64,000 nt of DNA, from NCBI RefSeq assembly GCF_003002915.1, contig NZ_PVTG01000011.1, forward strand, positions 1 through 64,000, written 5' to 3'. The stretch is from Geodermatophilus tzadiensis (lineage in GTDB: Bacteria; Actinomycetota; Actinomycetes; Mycobacteriales; Geodermatophilaceae). Below are positions 42,501 to 50,705 of this stretch, piece by piece. Each line of letters starts with the position of its first letter. Position 1 is the first letter of the stretch. A program made the translations under genes and the position numbers. The notes beneath the pieces are model-generated. The model was given only the letters and a program-made list of their open reading frames with translations. It was not told where the DNA came from and did no database searches.

Positions 42501-42888
42501 CGGGCGCGAGGTCGGCCAGCCGCGTGGTGGCCAGCACCGCGGCGGGCGCGGGACCGCCGGCGGCGGCGACGGCGGCCGGCGAGGCGGCCAGCCGGCCCAG
42601 CAGCGCGCGGCGCAGCGCGTCCTCGGCGCGGCGGGCGTCGCGGGTGGCCGCCAGCTCGCCGAGGGTGCCGGCCAGCGCCCGCAGCGCCGCCCCGCCCGCG
42701 GCGAGGGCGAGCGGGGGCAGCAGCGCGCCGTCCGCCGTCCCGGCGGCCCGGGCGACCGCGTGCGCGAGCCCGGCGGCGAGCAGCACCAGCCCGGCGGTCT
42801 GGCCGAGCGCGGCCAGCGCGGCCCGGGCCAGCGCGCCGGGCAGGCCGGGGACGCCGGCCAGCGGCGCCAGCGGACCCCGGGAGGTCAT
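39541..42888 (-). CDS. cydDC: Fused CydDC thiol/heme ABC exporter
   Basis: A 1115-residue protein with two complete half-transporters in one chain. The CydD half (1-520) has six helices and an ATPase: GASGSGKST, LSPGELQRVAVAR, LLLLDEPTAHLD. The CydC half (about 555-1115) has GPSGAGKST, LSGGERRRLAAAR and VVLLDEPTAHLD. CydDC exports glutathione/cysteine and possibly heme and is needed for cytochrome bd assembly. The Ala/Pro-rich linker is encoded partly by a 63-bp inverted repeat (41220-41282). It starts at ATG 42886-42888, overlapping cydB by 4 bases. Most bacteria encode CydD and CydC separately. Confidence 0.9.
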   Translation of the reverse strand: MTSRGPLAPLAGVPGLPGALARAALAALGQTAGLVLLAAGLAHAVARAAGTADGALLPPLALAAGGAALRALAGTLGELAATRDARRAEDALRRALLGRLAASPAAVAAAGGPAPAAVLATTRLADLAPGLAGYLPALAQTLVVPPVLLVVLTATDLLSAGLVAVTLPLVPLFLALVGLATRDGTADAARALDRLAAHVAELVRGLPVLVGLGRAADQVAALAELGEVSRRRTLAVLRLAFVSALVLELVATLSVALVAVTVGLRLVHGDLALATGLTALLLAPEAFAPLRALGAAHHASEAATLAAAEARAVLAAPDGRSPVAAGDDDDPRGAGVVVTGLTVRHPGRALPALPPLDLALRPGELVVLRGASGSGKSTLLAALTGALDPAADVAGTVTGVPAGGIALVPQHPRTTAPTVGDELRRHAGGSGVDLAAAVADVGAAGLADRTCTTLSPGELQRVAVARALLRVRRGARLLLLDEPTAHLDAASAARVAAVLAELRGTVTVLLVTHDPALAALADRTVVLPGTAPASLPARSPVSGPSAPDRHESADLAAAGATAAAAPAPAATGGLGWPRRALVRTVAAGTASAGAGVALTAVSGWLIVRAAEMPPVLTLLVAIVGVRAFGLGRAGLRWGERLAAHDAALRAAADLRVRVWRALAAQGVAADRTPGSALARVVGDVGLVQDLSVRVVPPALVAATVPALTVGALALLSPAAAGATALVLVATALGVLLVHRRVDAGAAREEGALRVGALRDVTTALEGAADLRAHGLAAATAADLAAVAGRRAGVAATGARAGALGTGLVVLGTGLAAVLATALGAAGGLAGPEVAVLGLAPLALAEPSTGLVAALQRRGALADARARLDAVLTAPVPADPADPLPAPAPVREVAVTDLVAGWPGGPDVLRGLSAQARADGGWLVVRGPSGAGKSTLLAVLLAALRPRAGRYDLARVDTARLTGDAVRSRTAWLPQDAHVFASTIRANLALAAPSGALAGPDGEARMTAALVAAGLGPLLAGLPEGLDTPVGAGGTALSGGERRRLAAARALLADRDVVLLDEPTAHLDPPTAAALVRDLRRALAGRVVVCVTHDDALEQPGDSVVRLGAPEPALVA
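41220..41282. repeat. Inverted-repeat element in the CydD-CydC linker
   Basis: Arms of 20 bases at 41220-41239 (starting CCGCGAGATCG) and 41263-41282 (ending CGATCTCGCGG) pair at 18 of 20 positions around a 23-base loop. The 63 bp are in frame within cydDC and encode part of the linker joining the two halves. Confidence 0.6.
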
Positions 42889-43904
42889 GCCGCCACCGTC
42901 GCGTGTTCCGGCTCGGCGGTGAGCCGCCGGCGGAACACCCAGTAGGTCCAGGCCTGGTAGGCCAGCACCACGGGCAGGCCGACGGCGGCCACCCAGGTCA
43001 TCACGGTGAGGGTGTAGTCGCTGACCGCGGCGTCGGCGATCGTGACGTCGAAGGCGGGGTCGATGGTCGAGGGGACCACCACCGGGTGGGCCGCGCCGAA
43101 CAGCGTCGCCGCCGAGGCCAGAAGCACCGCGGCCCAGCCGGCGAAGGCCTGCCCCTCGCGGTCGAGCCGCACGCGGGTCCAGGTGAGCACGACCGCCAGC
43201 GCCGCCACCAGCCACAGCAGGCCGGTGACCGCCGTGCCCGAGCGCAGGTGCACCAGCCCGGCCCACGCCAGCAGCGGCAGCGCGGCCACCGGCGACCAGT
43301 GCAGCGCGAACGCCCGCGCCCGCAACCGCACCGGCCCGTCGGTCTTCAGTGCGAGGAACAGCGCGCCGTGCACCAGCGAGAAGCCGACGACGGCGACCGC
43401 GCCCAGCAGCGACGACCAGCCCAGCCCGACGAACGCCCCGCCCACCCGGGTGCCGTCGCCGTCGACCGGCAGGCCCAGCGTGGTCGCGCCCAGCGCCGCG
43501 CCGATGCCGAGGGCCGCGACCAGCGAGCCGCCGGTGATGACGCGGGTCCAGGCGGCGTCCCAGCGCGGGTCGTGCGACGCGTGCCGCCACTCGAAGGCCA
43601 CCGCCCGCACGATCAGGCCGAGCAGCACTCCCACGAAGGGCAGGTACAGCGCCGGCAGCCACGTGGCGTACCAGCCGGGGAAGGCGGCGAACACCGCGCC
43701 GGTGGCGGTGATCAGCCAGACCTCGTTGCCGTCCCAGACCGGGCCGATGGTGCGCAGCATGAGGTGGCGGTCCGCCGTGCCCTGCTGACCACGCCGGCCG
43801 AGCACCGGCAGCAGTGCCGCGACGCCGAAGTCGAAGCCCTCCAGCAGCAGGAAGCCGGTCCACAGCACCGCGACGGCGGCGAACCACAGGGTCTGCAGGT
43901 CCAT
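42885..43904 (-). CDS. cydB: Cytochrome bd ubiquinol oxidase subunit II
   Basis: A 339-residue membrane subunit with about eight helices. Family features are MDLQTLWFAAVAVLWTGFLLLEGFDFGVAALLP at the start, RTIGPVWDGNEVWLI, and WRHASHDPRWD-type in the second loop, typical of CydB. It joins CydA in the cytochrome bd complex, which reduces O2 to water without pumping protons and works at low oxygen. It starts at ATG 43902-43904, 12 bases after the cydA stop, and overlaps cydDC. Confidence 0.95.
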   Translation of the reverse strand: MDLQTLWFAAVAVLWTGFLLLEGFDFGVAALLPVLGRRGQQGTADRHLMLRTIGPVWDGNEVWLITATGAVFAAFPGWYATWLPALYLPFVGVLLGLIVRAVAFEWRHASHDPRWDAAWTRVITGGSLVAALGIGAALGATTLGLPVDGDGTRVGGAFVGLGWSSLLGAVAVVGFSLVHGALFLALKTDGPVRLRARAFALHWSPVAALPLLAWAGLVHLRSGTAVTGLLWLVAALAVVLTWTRVRLDREGQAFAGWAAVLLASAATLFGAAHPVVVPSTIDPAFDVTIADAAVSDYTLTVMTWVAAVGLPVVLAYQAWTYWVFRRRLTAEPEHATVAA

Positions 43905-43916
43905 GGTCAGGGGCTC

Positions 43917-45467
43917 CTAGTAGGCGAAGGAGAGGACGTCGTCGTCGGCGCGGTCGTCGTCGGGACGCTCGTCGTCGTCCCGGCGCGAGGAGCCCACGGC
44001 CGGCGGCGTGGCGGTGGTGTCGCCGGTGGTGACGCCGCCGCGGACCAGCCGGGTGATCAGGAACAGCTCGACGACCGCCAGCGCGCCGTAGAGCAGGCCG
44101 AGGCTGACCAGCGAGGTCCACACCTCGGCGGCGGTGACGCCGGGGGAGACGGCCTGGGCGGTGAAGAACCACACCTGCTCGCCCACGGGCACGTCCGGGT
44201 TCGGGTAGACGACGAAGGGCTGGCGGCCCATCTCGGTGAACACCCACCCGGCCGCGTTGGCCACGAACGGCGCGCCGACGGCGAGCAGCGCGCCGTAGAC
44301 GCCGACCCGCGACGTCGGCACCCGGCCGCGGCGGGTGGCCCACAGGGCGTAGGCCGCCACACCGGCCGAGACGCCGCCCATGCCGATCATGAGCCGGAAG
44401 CTCCAGTAGGTGGCCGCGAGCACCGGGGTGTAGTCGATCGGCTCGCCGGCCCGGTCGCCGAAGGACGGGTCGTCGGGGTATGTCGCGCCGTAGACGGCGG
44501 CGTACTCCTCCTGCAGCTCCTCGACGCCCGGCACGGGGGAGGAGAAGTCCCAGTGCGCGAGGAAGGACAGCAGGCCCGGGACGGTCCAGCTGTGCACGTC
44601 GTCGCACTCGTTGCTGCCGAGCTTGGCCCAGGCGAAGACGGAGAGCGGCGCCGGCGCCTCGGTCTCGCAGAGCGCCTCGGCGGAGCTCATCTTCAGCGGC
44701 TGCTGGTGGTACATGAGCTTGCCCTGCCAGTCACCGGTGACGGCGACGAGGACGAAGGCGGCCAGCGAGACGAACCCGCCGACGCGCACCGAGCGGCGCC
44801 ACACCGCGTGGTCGACGTCGGTGGTGGGCCGGCCGGCCAGCTGCCGCCGGCGCAGGTGCCACAGGCCGATGCCCACCAGCAGCGCGCCGGCGACCATGAG
44901 CGCGGCCACGATCGCGTGGCTGAAGGCGGCCAGGGCCGTGTTGTTCGTCAGCACCGCGAGGAAGTCGACCTGCACGGGGCGGCCGTCCTCGCCGACGGCG
45001 ACGCCGACCGGGTGCTGCATCCACGAGTTGGCCGCGATGATGAAGTACGCGCTGACGATGGAGCCGACGACGGCGGCCCAGAGCGCCGCGAGGTGCAACT
45101 TCTTCGGGATCCGGCCCCAGCCGAAGATCCACAGGCCCAGGAAGGTCGACTCGAGGAAGAAGGCCAGCAGCGCCTCGAGCGCCAGCAGCGAGCCGAAGAC
45201 GTCGCCGACGAAGCGCGAGTACTCGCTCCAGGCCAGGCCGAACTGGAACTCCTGCACGAGGCCGGTGGCCACGCCGAGCACGAAGTTGACCAGGTAGACC
45301 TTGCCCCAGAAGCGGGTCATCCGGAGCCACTCGGGCTTGCCGGTGCGCACCCACATGGTGTGCATGACCGCGACCAGGATCCCCAGGCCGATGGTCAGCG
45401 GGACCATCAGGAAGTGGTAGACGGTCGTGATGCCGAACTGCCAGCGGGCGATGTCCAGGACGTCCAC
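43917..45467 (-). CDS. cydA: Cytochrome bd ubiquinol oxidase subunit I
   Basis: A 516-residue heme-bearing subunit. The start segment RWQFGITTVYHFLMVPLTIG contains the His ligand of heme b595; later come FGLAWSEYSRFVGDVFGSLL, AYFIIAANSWMQHPVG and GRQPFVVYP (part of the quinol region). The short Q-loop between helices 6 and 7 fits actinobacterial CydA. It oxidises menaquinol and reduces O2. Start is GTG 45465-45467, with GAGGAGCAGG upstream. The promoter region carries BlaI-like palindromes. It leads the cydAB-cydDC operon. Confidence 0.95.
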   Translation of the reverse strand: MDVLDIARWQFGITTVYHFLMVPLTIGLGILVAVMHTMWVRTGKPEWLRMTRFWGKVYLVNFVLGVATGLVQEFQFGLAWSEYSRFVGDVFGSLLALEALLAFFLESTFLGLWIFGWGRIPKKLHLAALWAAVVGSIVSAYFIIAANSWMQHPVGVAVGEDGRPVQVDFLAVLTNNTALAAFSHAIVAALMVAGALLVGIGLWHLRRRQLAGRPTTDVDHAVWRRSVRVGGFVSLAAFVLVAVTGDWQGKLMYHQQPLKMSSAEALCETEAPAPLSVFAWAKLGSNECDDVHSWTVPGLLSFLAHWDFSSPVPGVEELQEEYAAVYGATYPDDPSFGDRAGEPIDYTPVLAATYWSFRLMIGMGGVSAGVAAYALWATRRGRVPTSRVGVYGALLAVGAPFVANAAGWVFTEMGRQPFVVYPNPDVPVGEQVWFFTAQAVSPGVTAAEVWTSLVSLGLLYGALAVVELFLITRLVRGGVTTGDTTATPPAVGSSRRDDDERPDDDRADDDVLSFAY

Positions 45468-45511
45468 GCCACCTGCTCCTCACCTGCCGGGAGCCACTCC
45501 CGACGACTCCT

Positions 45512-45528
45512 TTCTACGCCTCGTAGAA
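45512..45528. promoter_or_regulatory. BlaI-like operator 1 (cydA side)
   Basis: The perfect palindrome TTCTACGCCTCGTAGAA (arms TTCTACG / CGTAGAA, 3-base spacer) lies 45 bases upstream of the cydA start. It is the strongest of three related sites in the cydA-blaI gap. Confidence 0.7.
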
Positions 45529-45534
45529 CAACTT

Positions 45535-45551
45535 CTCTACGTCTCGTAGAA
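45535..45551. promoter_or_regulatory. BlaI-like operator 2
   Basis: CTCTACGTCTCGTAGAA is a one-mismatch copy of operator 1, 23 bp away centre to centre. Together they would bind two dimers on the cydA promoter. Confidence 0.65.
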
Positions 45552-45601
45552 CGCGGCGGGGTGAACTGCGCGACACGGTCCGTGCGCCGGGTGGCACGCC
45601 C

Positions 45602-45620
45602 GTTCTACGCTGGGTAGAAC
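45602..45620. promoter_or_regulatory. BlaI-like operator 3 (regulator side)
   Basis: GTTCTACGCTGGGTAGAAC is an 8-base-arm palindrome with one mismatch. It ends 19 bases before the BlaI-family GTG, fitting autoregulation. Confidence 0.65.
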
Positions 45621-45639
45621 CCGACCGACTGGAGGAACC

Positions 45640-45999
45640 GTGGCCTCGCTGGGCGACCTGGAGCGCACCGTCATGGACCGGCTGTGGGCCGCCGACGGGC
45701 CGGTCGCGGCGGCCGGGCTGCGCGACGCGCTGGCCGACCGCGGGCTGGCGCTGACCACCGTGCACACCGTGCTCTCCCGGCTGGAGGCCAAGGGCTTCGT
45801 CGAGCACGACGACGCCCGGCCGCGCCGGTTCCGGCCCACGGCGACCCGCGAGCAGCACGCCGCCGAGCTCATGCACGAGGTGCTCGGCCGATCCGGGGAC
45901 CGGCAGGCGGTGCTGGCGCGCTTCGTCGGCGGCGTGGACCCCGAGGAGGCGCGGCTGCTGCGGCAGCTGCTCGAGGAGACGGCGCCGGACGCCCGCTGA
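45640..45999 (+). CDS. BlaI/MecI/CopY-type transcriptional regulator
   Basis: A 119-residue regulator. The winged helix has LGDLERTVMDRLWAADGPVA and GLALTTVHTVLSRLEAKGFVEHDD, followed by RRFRPTATREQHAAELM, which matches the BlaI/MecI dimer interface and the site where the protease partner cuts. It starts at GTG 45640 with GGAGG upstream. The gene is one base before an M56 peptidase gene and divergent from cydA. It is expected to repress until the membrane protease signals. Whether cyd is its target is inferred from the shared palindromes. Confidence 0.88.
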   Translation: MASLGDLERTVMDRLWAADGPVAAAGLRDALADRGLALTTVHTVLSRLEAKGFVEHDDARPRRFRPTATREQHAAELMHEVLGRSGDRQAVLARFVGGVDPEEARLLRQLLEETAPDAR

Positions 46000-46000
46000 C

Positions 46001-46930
46001 GTGCTGCCCGCGACCGCCGCGGCGCTGGCGGTCCTCGCCGCGCTGCTGGCCTGGCCGGTGCCCGCGGGGCTCGGCCGGGCGCGCTGGCCGCGCCGCGACC
46101 CGCTCGTGGCGCTGGTCTGCTGGCAGGCGGTCGGCCTGGCCGGCGGCCTGTCGATCGTCGGCGCGCTGCTGGTGCACGGCCTGGCACCCTGGGGGCACTC
46201 GCTCCCGGAGGCCGGCTGGGCGGTGCTCACCGGGCGGTCGGCGGCCGATCCGGTCCGGGGCGACCACTGGGTCGCGCTCACGCTGGCCGCCGTCCTGACC
46301 GCGGAGCTGCTCGGCGTCCTGGCGCTGTCGTGGGCACGCACCGCCCGCACCCGCCGCCGGCACCGGGAGCTGCTCGAGCTGGTCGTGCAGCCCTCGCCGG
46401 CCGCGCCGGACGCCCGGCTGCTCGAGCACCCGGCGCCGGTGGCGTTCTGCATCCCCGGCGCCCGCCCGCTGCTGGTGCTCTCCTCGGGGATGGTCGCCGA
46501 GCTCGACGACGACCAGCTGGCCGCCGTCGTCGCGCACGAGCGGGCGCACCTGGCCGAGCACCACCACCTCTACCTGCTGCCGTTCGTGGCGTGGGAGGCG
46601 GCGCTGCCGGTGCTGCCCGCGGCCGCCCGGGCGCACGCCGCCGTCCGGGAGCTGGTGGAGATGCGCGCCGACGACCGGGCGCTGACCACGCTCGGCGGGC
46701 CCGCCCCGCGGCGCACGCTGGCCCAGGCGATCGTGGTGGCCGCCGGGGGAGCGGGCGGCGGGGTGCCCGACGGCGCGCTGGCGGTGGCCGGCAGCGCGGT
46801 GGGCGCCCGCGTCGTCCGGCTCGTCAGCCCGCCCCCGCCGCTGCCGCCCGCCGCCCGCGCCGCCGCGCTCCTCGCCGCCGGCCTGCTCCTGCTCGTCCCG
46901 ACCGTCCTGCTCCTGCTCCCCGCCTTCTGA
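46001..46930 (+). CDS. BlaR1/M56-type membrane metallopeptidase
   Basis: A 309-residue membrane protease. It has about four helices (7-23, 37-61, 94-111 and 283-306) and the zinc motif HERAH at residues 179-183 in VVAHERAHLAEHHH, with a downstream EMRADDRAL that provides the third ligand. The family pairs with BlaI-type repressors and inactivates them by proteolysis after a signal. No penicillin-binding sensor domain is present, so the signal is not beta-lactam binding in the classic way. It starts at GTG 46001, one base after the regulator stop. Confidence 0.85.
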   Translation: MLPATAAALAVLAALLAWPVPAGLGRARWPRRDPLVALVCWQAVGLAGGLSIVGALLVHGLAPWGHSLPEAGWAVLTGRSAADPVRGDHWVALTLAAVLTAELLGVLALSWARTARTRRRHRELLELVVQPSPAAPDARLLEHPAPVAFCIPGARPLLVLSSGMVAELDDDQLAAVVAHERAHLAEHHHLYLLPFVAWEAALPVLPAAARAHAAVRELVEMRADDRALTTLGGPAPRRTLAQAIVVAAGGAGGGVPDGALAVAGSAVGARVVRLVSPPPPLPPAARAAALLAAGLLLLVPTVLLLLPAF

Positions 46931-46976
46931 CGGGGCAACTCCGCGGAGGTGCACGGGGCAGGTCCGCGGAAGTGCT
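46931..46976. repeat. Tandem 23-bp direct repeat in convergent gap
   Basis: Two adjacent 23-bp units share CGGGGCA, then TCCGCGGA and GTGC at the same spacing; each holds the palindrome TCCGCGGA. They span the gap between the M56 peptidase and SDR stops. A role as terminator or protein-binding site is possible. Confidence 0.4.
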
Positions 46977-47875
46977 CAGGCGCGGGTGGTGAGGGCGGCC
47001 GGGAAGTCGACGCCGGTGAGCTCGGCCGAGGCCCTCCACAGCGCCGCCGCCGTCCGCAGGTCGCTGGCCGCGGCGCTGCGCCCGACCAGCGTCGGGTAGC
47101 CGCGGACCTCGACCGGGCCGTCGGGACCGGCGTAGCTGCCGCCGGGCAGGTCGGCGGTGGCCACGAACAGCGTGGGCAGCGCCCCCTGCTCGGCCGACTG
47201 GGCGACCACCCGGTTGCCCAGCGCCATCGCGACGTCCTTCACCCGGTTCTCGGTGCGGCCCTGCAGGTTGGTCGCCGACCAGCCCGGGTGGGCGGCCATC
47301 GCGCGCACCGGCGACCCGGCCGCGGTGAGCCGGCGCTGCAGCTCCAGGGTGAACAGCAGGTTGGCCAGCTTCGACTGCCCGTAGGCGCGCTCGGGCGAGT
47401 AGCGCCGCCGCTCCCAGTTGAGGTCGGCGAGGTCGATGCGGCCCGTCCGGTGCGCCGTCGAGGAGACGGTGACCACCCGGTCGGTGACCTGCGGCAGCAG
47501 CAGGTTGGTCAGCGCGAAGTGCCCGAGGTGGTTGGTGCCGAACTGCAGCTCGAACCCGTCGGCGGTGCGGCCCTGCGGCACCATCATGATCCCGGCGTTG
47601 TTCACCAGGACGTCGAGCGGGCCGTGCCAGCCGTCGGCGAAGGCGCGCACCGAGGCGAGGTCGGCCAGGTCGAGGCGGCGCACCTCGACCTCGCCGGGCA
47701 GGTCGGCGGCTGCCGCCTCGCCGCGGGCGGGGTCGCGGACGGCGAGCACCACGCGGGCGCCGGCCGTGGCCAGCGCCCGCGCGGTGGCCAGCCCCAGCCC
47801 GCTCGTGGCGCCGGTGACGACGACGGTGCGGCCGGTCTGGTCGGGGATGTCGGCGGGAGTCCAGCGGTTGGTCAT
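46976..47875 (-). CDS. SDR family oxidoreductase (retinol dehydrogenase-like)
   Basis: A 299-residue classical SDR similar to retinol/protochlorophyllide-type dehydrogenases. The cofactor loop is [12 protein letters not shown] (about 21-32), with [15 protein letters not shown] (Ser) and [11 protein letters not shown] (Tyr and Lys). It ends the amino-acid operon on the 3' side and overlaps the upstream glutamate/leucine-type dehydrogenase by 4 bases. Substrate unknown; a carbonyl reduction or oxidation in the same pathway is possible. It starts at ATG 47873-47875. Confidence 0.85.
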   Translation of the reverse strand: MTNRWTPADIPDQTGRTVVVTGATSGLGLATARALATAGARVVLAVRDPARGEAAAADLPGEVEVRRLDLADLASVRAFADGWHGPLDVLVNNAGIMMVPQGRTADGFELQFGTNHLGHFALTNLLLPQVTDRVVTVSSTAHRTGRIDLADLNWERRRYSPERAYGQSKLANLLFTLELQRRLTAAGSPVRAMAAHPGWSATNLQGRTENRVKDVAMALGNRVVAQSAEQGALPTLFVATADLPGGSYAGPDGPVEVRGYPTLVGRSAAASDLRTAAALWRASAELTGVDFPAALTTRA

Positions 47876-49089
47876 GCCCGGACCAACGCCGCCTCCTCCG
47901 CCGGAGTGCCGCCGCCGGTGACGCCGACCGCCGCCTGCACGGCCGCGGCGTTGCGGTGGGCCAGGTCGAGCGCCGCCTCGCGCAGCGTGCACCCCCGGGC
48001 CGCCGCGTCGTCGGACACCGTGGTCACCAGCCGCCGCACCACCGCGTCGATCTTGGCGAACGACGACTCCGCGGTGGGCTCGACGTCGCCGAAGACCGTC
48101 CACCACCACCAGGCGTTGGTCATGACGTTGGCCAGGAAGTCGGGCAGCACCGGGATCCCGGCGGCGTGCAGCAGGGCCTCGGCGTCGGGCAGCGTGGGCA
48201 TGTTGGCCCCCTCGACGACGGCCCGGGCGCGGATGCGCGGCACGTCGTCGGCGCTGATCACGTAGGACATCGCCGCGGGCACCAGCAGGTCGCAGCTGAC
48301 GTCGAGCCACCCGTCGTTCGGGGCGGAGGTGTCCGAGGGGCGCAGCGCCGAGCGGTCGACGACGCCGAGCGGGTCGCGCGCGGCGAGCAGCGCCTCGACG
48401 TCGAGGCCGTCGTCGTTGCGGACCAGCCCCGCGCGGTCGGCCACGGCGACCACCGACACCCCGGCCCGGGCCAGGTAGCGCGCCGCGGCCCCGCCGATGG
48501 AGCCGAACCCCTGCACGACCGCCGTCGCCCCGGCGGCGGGCACGCCGGTGCGCTCGAGGTGCACCACGCCGGTGCGGGCCACCCCGTAGCCGCCGACCAG
48601 GTCGCCGAGCGAGACGCCGTCGACGTCGACGGCGAAGGCCCGCGTCAGCCGGCTGCGCGCCGCCGGGGCGTCCTCCAGCGTGGCGAAGACGGCCTCCACC
48701 GTGCTGGCCAGCCCGAGCCCGGCGGCGACCTCGTCGATCGTCTCCTGGCGCAGCCCGAAGTCCTCGCCGGTGTTCCACTGGCTGCGCACCACCGGCAGCA
48801 CGGCGGCGAGGAACCGCCGCAGCACGTCGACCGCGCGGGGGTCGGCCGGGTCCAGGTCGATGCCGCCCTTGCCGCCGCCGAGGGGCAGGTAGCGGTCGGC
48901 CGGGTCGTAGACGAGGGCCTCCTTGCGGGTCATCCCGCGGGCCAGGCCGCGCACCTCCTCCAGCGTGCAGCCCTCCCGGATCCGCAGGCCGCCGCTGGCC
49001 AGCCCGCGGACCAGGGTGTCCAGGACCAGGTACCCCCTCACGCCGGTGACCGGGTCGGTCCACGTGGTCTCGAGCAGGGGGGCGCTCAT
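47872..49089 (-). CDS. Glu/Leu/Phe/Val dehydrogenase family protein
   Basis: A 405-residue amino-acid dehydrogenase. The catalytic loop [14 protein letters not shown] holds the active Lys, and TGEDFGL lies near the substrate site; a Rossmann domain follows ([20 protein letters not shown]). It oxidatively deaminates an amino acid with NAD(P)+. The operon also has a TPP decarboxylase of the guanidino-oxopentanoate type, so arginine or a related amino acid is a plausible substrate. It starts at ATG 49087-49089, overlapping the decarboxylase by 4 bases. Confidence 0.85.
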   Translation of the reverse strand: MSAPLLETTWTDPVTGVRGYLVLDTLVRGLASGGLRIREGCTLEEVRGLARGMTRKEALVYDPADRYLPLGGGKGGIDLDPADPRAVDVLRRFLAAVLPVVRSQWNTGEDFGLRQETIDEVAAGLGLASTVEAVFATLEDAPAARSRLTRAFAVDVDGVSLGDLVGGYGVARTGVVHLERTGVPAAGATAVVQGFGSIGGAAARYLARAGVSVVAVADRAGLVRNDDGLDVEALLAARDPLGVVDRSALRPSDTSAPNDGWLDVSCDLLVPAAMSYVISADDVPRIRARAVVEGANMPTLPDAEALLHAAGIPVLPDFLANVMTNAWWWWTVFGDVEPTAESSFAKIDAVVRRLVTTVSDDAAARGCTLREAALDLAHRNAAAVQAAVGVTGGGTPAEEAALVRA

Positions 49090-50705
49090 CGGGCGGCTCC
49101 TTCACCGGTCGGAGGGGAGTGGCGGACGTGCACGACGGTCGGCCGGTTGGCGGCCAGCGCCCGGCGGACGGCGTCGGCCAGCCCGTCGGGGCCGTCGAGG
49201 GTCACGCCGTGGCAGCCGAGCGCCCGGCCGACCGCCGCGAGGTCGGGGGAGGGCAGGTCGACGGCGTGCACCGGGTCGTCGCGATCGCGCATCTCGTTGC
49301 GGATCTCGCCGTAGCCGGCGTTGTCGACCACCACGACCGGCAGCGGCAGCCGCAGGTCGGCGGCCATGGCGAGCTCGGGGAGGGTGAACATGACCCCGCC
49401 GTCGCCGAGCAGGGCGACGACCGGGGCGCCGGGGTCGGCGACCTTCGCGCCGACGGCGGCGGGCAGGCCGTAGCCGAGGGTGCCGAAGCCGGTGGGGAAG
49501 AGGAACGACCCCGGGCGGTGGGTGGCCAGGTTGGCCAGGGCGCCGTAGTAGCAGACCATCGCGTTGTCGGCGCCGACGACCGCGTCGCGCGGCAGCGCGT
49601 CGGCCAGCTGGGCGAGCAGCGGCAGCCACTCGGCGCCCTCGGCCCGCGCGTCGGCGTCCTTGCGCGCGCGCCACCCGGCCGCCCGCCCGGCGGCCGAGGG
49701 ATCCGGCGAGCCGCCCTCCGGCAGCGCGGCGAGCAGGGCGTCGAGCGTGGCCGCGGCGTCGCCGACGAGGGCCACGGTCGGGACGGCGTTGACGACGCAG
49801 CCGACGGGGTCGACGTCGACGCGGACCAGCCGGTCCTCCAGCGGCAGCGGGCCGTACCAGAGGTCCGAGGGCGCCAGCTCGGTGCCCACGGCCAGGACGG
49901 CGTCGGCGTCGGCGACCAGGTCGCGGACGGCGGGCAGCTGCAGGCCCGCCCCCAGCGACAGCGGGTGGTCCTCGGGCAGCACGCCCTTGCCGTTGGTCGT
50001 GGTGACGGTTGGGGCGCCGAGCCGCTCGGCGACCCGCCGCACCTGCCCGGCGGCACCGCGGGCCCCGCCGCCGACGACGAGCACCGGCCGGGCGGCCCCG
50101 GCCAGGCGGGCGGCGGCCGCGGCGAGGTCGGGGCCGGCGGGCACGGCCGGCGCCGCGGCCGCCGGCCGGGTGGCGACCGCCGGGCCGGTCTCGAGCAGCA
50201 CGTCGAGGGGCACCTCCAGGTGCACCGGGCGCGGCCGGCCGGCGGTCATGACCGCGAACGCCTGGGTGACCGCCACCGGGATCTCGGCGACGCTGGTGGC
50301 CCGGATGCTCGCTGCGGCGACCGCAGCCATGGCCGCGCCCTGGTCCCGCGTCTCGTGCAGCAGCCCGTTGCCCAGGCCCGGGTGGCGCAGCGGCAGCCCG
50401 GGGGAGACGACCAGCACGGGCACCGAGTCCGACCACGCCTGGCCGACCGCGGCGGCGGCGTTGAGCAGCGCCGGCCCGCTGGTGACGACGGCGACGCCGG
50501 GCCGGCCGCTGGTGCGGGCGTACCCGTCGGCGGCGTAGCCGGCGCCCTGCTCGTGCCGGGGGCTGACGTGCCGGACGCCGGCGAGCGCCAGGTGCCGGTA
50601 GATCTCCAGGTTGTGGGTGCCCGGGATGCCGAAGACGGTGTCGACGCCGTGCGCCACCAGGGCCGCCACCAGCGCCTGCCCGCCGCTCACCTCGGTGCCG
50701 GTCAC
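49086..50705 (-). CDS. TPP-dependent 2-oxoacid decarboxylase, AruI-like
   Basis: A 539-residue thiamine-diphosphate enzyme. The N-domain has [18 protein letters not shown] and [14 protein letters not shown] (active Glu), and the C-domain has the cofactor motif [18 protein letters not shown] ending in [11 protein letters not shown]. The pattern resembles 5-guanidino-2-oxopentanoate decarboxylase (AruI) of the arginine transaminase pathway, more than acetolactate synthase. It would decarboxylate the oxoacid produced by the neighbouring dehydrogenase. It starts at GTG 50703-50705, overlapping the CoA ligase gene by 4 bases. Substrate is inferred. Confidence 0.75.
   Translation of the reverse strand: MTGTEVSGGQALVAALVAHGVDTVFGIPGTHNLEIYRHLALAGVRHVSPRHEQGAGYAADGYARTSGRPGVAVVTSGPALLNAAAAVGQAWSDSVPVLVVSPGLPLRHPGLGNGLLHETRDQGAAMAAVAAASIRATSVAEIPVAVTQAFAVMTAGRPRPVHLEVPLDVLLETGPAVATRPAAAAPAVPAGPDLAAAAARLAGAARPVLVVGGGARGAAGQVRRVAERLGAPTVTTTNGKGVLPEDHPLSLGAGLQLPAVRDLVADADAVLAVGTELAPSDLWYGPLPLEDRLVRVDVDPVGCVVNAVPTVALVGDAAATLDALLAALPEGGSPDPSAAGRAAGWRARKDADARAEGAEWLPLLAQLADALPRDAVVGADNAMVCYYGALANLATHRPGSFLFPTGFGTLGYGLPAAVGAKVADPGAPVVALLGDGGVMFTLPELAMAADLRLPLPVVVVDNAGYGEIRNEMRDRDDPVHAVDLPSPDLAAVGRALGCHGVTLDGPDGLADAVRRALAANRPTVVHVRHSPPTGEGAAR

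Noticed and set aside
39541..44607. A 1688-residue minus-strand frame
   Set aside because: The front 570 residues are an Arg/Gly-rich shadow of cydB and cydA in another frame. The real protein starts at ATG 42888.
45512..45620. Palindromes upstream of cydA as terminator hairpins
   Set aside because: They have 3-base spacers, related sequence and sit in a divergent promoter gap, so operators fit better than terminators.
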